Below the pieces are notes generated by a model. It was not told where the DNA came from. It searched no databases and saw nothing but the letters and a program-made list of their open reading frames with translations. A program made the translations under genes and the position numbers. From assembly GCA_016278515.1 (NCBI GenBank), contig JADQBR010000058.1, positions 1-32,233 of the forward strand: a DNA stretch of 32,233 nt, given 5' to 3'. The stretch is from Bacillota bacterium. Its GTDB lineage: Bacteria > Bacillota > JADQBR01. Positions 31,294-32,233 of the stretch are shown here, one piece after another (positions within the stretch are counted from its first letter, which is position 1; each line of letters begins with the position of its first letter).

Positions 31294-31751
31294 GGGCCAC
31301 GGGGACGTTTTGTTTGCCATCTAATGAAAAACCCAACAATATGACGCAACCCAAAAAGCACTCCCTAATTTTGAGAGTACTTTCTTTTTACTGCCGGGGA
31401 TCGGAGGGAGGTTTTTTAGGATTAAAGCCCCAAAAACGTTCTGATGTGGACAAACCGTTAAAGCAGCCTTTAAGATTAGAGCCCAAAGAAACGACCTGCA
31501 ACAAAAGTTAAAGGAAATCAAAAAACGCCAACCTCAAGAAATTGAGATGACGCTGAACAAGCTTATGATTTGATTTCAAATTTCCGCGAACTGTTTGAAA
31601 CTGGGAGTAACGAACAAAAACATATGTTGCTTAGAACTTTCATTCGCCGAATTGAATTCTATCCTGATACTGAAAAACTTAACATTGTATTCTACTCAAA
31701 AGGCCAGGAAGAATCAATGTAACGAGGCATTACACCTCGTTACATTTCAAT
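31294..31751 (+). repeat. 458-bp dispersed repeat, copy 2
   Basis: Near-identical to 24297-24755 (same ends, a small number of substitutions and single-base gaps). It carries the REP-like piece, the minus-strand hairpin with tRNA-like end, the recombinase tail and the final hairpin AATGTAACGAGG / CCTCGTTACATT (31716-31746). Its right end replaces the second half of a DNA glycosylase gene, so it inserted there or arrived by recombination. Confidence 0.8.
31481..31722 (+). pseudogene. Large serine recombinase C-terminal fragment, copy 2
   Basis: The same tail as 24485-24727 but one base short (GAGATGACG near 31547 in place of GAGATTGACG), so the frame is broken. After the break, LLRTFIRRIEFYPDTEKL is again readable to TAA at 31720. 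This copy cannot make even the fragment, showing that neither copy is kept for the protein. Confidence 0.65.
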
Positions 31752-32051
31752 TGCATACTTAATTTTTTGCCTGGATAATCCAATTGACCTTAGTTTCTCA
31801 TCAGGTATAACTAGAACATGTTCCGGCGAAACTTCACCCAATTCCCTTTCAAGTCGCCCCCAGATAGTTCTGGCAGCTTTAAATGATAGCTGTTGACCAA
31901 TAATAGTTCGAATTAAAGACCTATAAAAATCTGTTCTTAAACTTAGAGTGTAATCACCAATTAAGTCTATGAGTTTCCCCATCTTGGGGTCTGAATTTCT
32001 TAGATGTTTTAATTCTTTAGCAGTATCTAGAAAAATTAACTGGCCGGTCAT
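31740..32051 (-). pseudogene. AlkA-like DNA glycosylase truncated by the repeat
   Basis: The first ~100 residues of a 3-methyladenine DNA glycosylase II (HhH-GPD superfamily): DPKMGKLIDLIGDYTL, then SLIRTIIGQQLSFKAARTIW and LRSIGLSRQKIKYA. The next expected part, with the helix-hairpin-helix and catalytic Asp, is missing; the frame enters the repeat at about 31751 and stops at a TAA in its hairpin. About half of a ~200-aa enzyme remains, without the active site, so base-excision activity is lost. AAAGAGGTG precedes ATG 32051. Confidence 0.75.
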
Positions 32052-32233
32052 AAATCACACCTCTTTAGTAGAAAAGCATACTCAAATTATACCTTTTATT
32101 TCAGATAACTAAAGAGGTAGTTATTACAATTCTCATTTGTAGTTAAATTGCCGACTCTACGTTATGGGTTTCAGTCACAGTCTATTTTATTTAGTGAAGG
32201 GGGAGCAGTTAAATTGCTTCTTAATGTTATAGA

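Noticed and set aside
31314-31521. Small frames on both strands inside the 458-bp repeat
   Set aside because: They are not kept between the two copies and cover the hairpin/tRNA-like part, which is non-coding.
32195-32233. Possible gene start (GGGGGAG then TTG at 32214) at the window edge
   Set aside because: Only six codons are visible before the window ends, too few to support a gene.

Overview
The window looks like a low-to-mid-GC Gram-positive anaerobe of the Clostridia, most like Peptococcaceae/Desulfotomaculum relatives. The basis is strong AGGAGG-type ribosome binding sites, GTG/TTG starts, a c-di-AMP (ydaO-type) riboswitch, a YesN-like AraC regulator and Firmicute-type toxin-antitoxin pairs. 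The lineage is inferred from gene content, not proven.

Layout. 1-1.4 kb: the tail of an HD-GYP-like gene, a decayed aldehyde dehydrogenase remnant and a Phd/RelE-type toxin-antitoxin pair. 1.6-3.1 kb: ammonium transporter amt behind a structured leader with an intrinsic terminator. 3.4-3.7 kb: an IS4-type transposase remnant. 3.8-16.6 kb: one long minus-strand operon for uptake and breakdown of an imidazole compound. In transcription order it is livK-livH-livM-livG-livF (LIV-type ABC importer), hutU (classical ~550 aa urocanase), a YesN/AraC regulator, hutI, ftcD, a second and much longer urocanase (~676 aa, the class found in animals), and fchA. Together they can take urocanate to glutamate, with the formimino carbon entering the folate pool. 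No histidine ammonia-lyase (hutH) or hutG lies in the window.

17-21 kb: a minus-strand potassium-transport unit headed by a promoter, a c-di-AMP riboswitch and a terminator. It holds an MpsC/DUF2294 gene, a transglutaminase-like protein lacking the catalytic Cys, two RCK (TrkA) genes and trkH. 21.2-25.3 kb is a graveyard: fragments of istB, galU, an excisionase-like HTH, a HepT/MntA toxin-antitoxin pair with a frameshift in each gene, dnaN, thiE, a large serine recombinase C-terminus and the 3' half of a tRNA-Leu. One intact metallo-beta-lactamase-fold gene sits among them.

25.5-30.2 kb: a TolB-like lipoprotein, a RAYT transposase remnant, and a three-gene unit of a YkgJ/SEC-C cysteine-cluster protein, a radical SAM/SPASM enzyme with an N-terminal PqqD-like (RRE) domain, and a 227-aa acidic protein of unknown function. 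This is the best candidate for an undescribed peptide- or protein-modifying system. 30.4-32.2 kb: a PemK/MazF-like toxin with an in-frame stop, its antitoxin, a second copy of a ~458 bp repeat carrying the serine-recombinase tail, and an AlkA-type DNA glycosylase truncated by that repeat.
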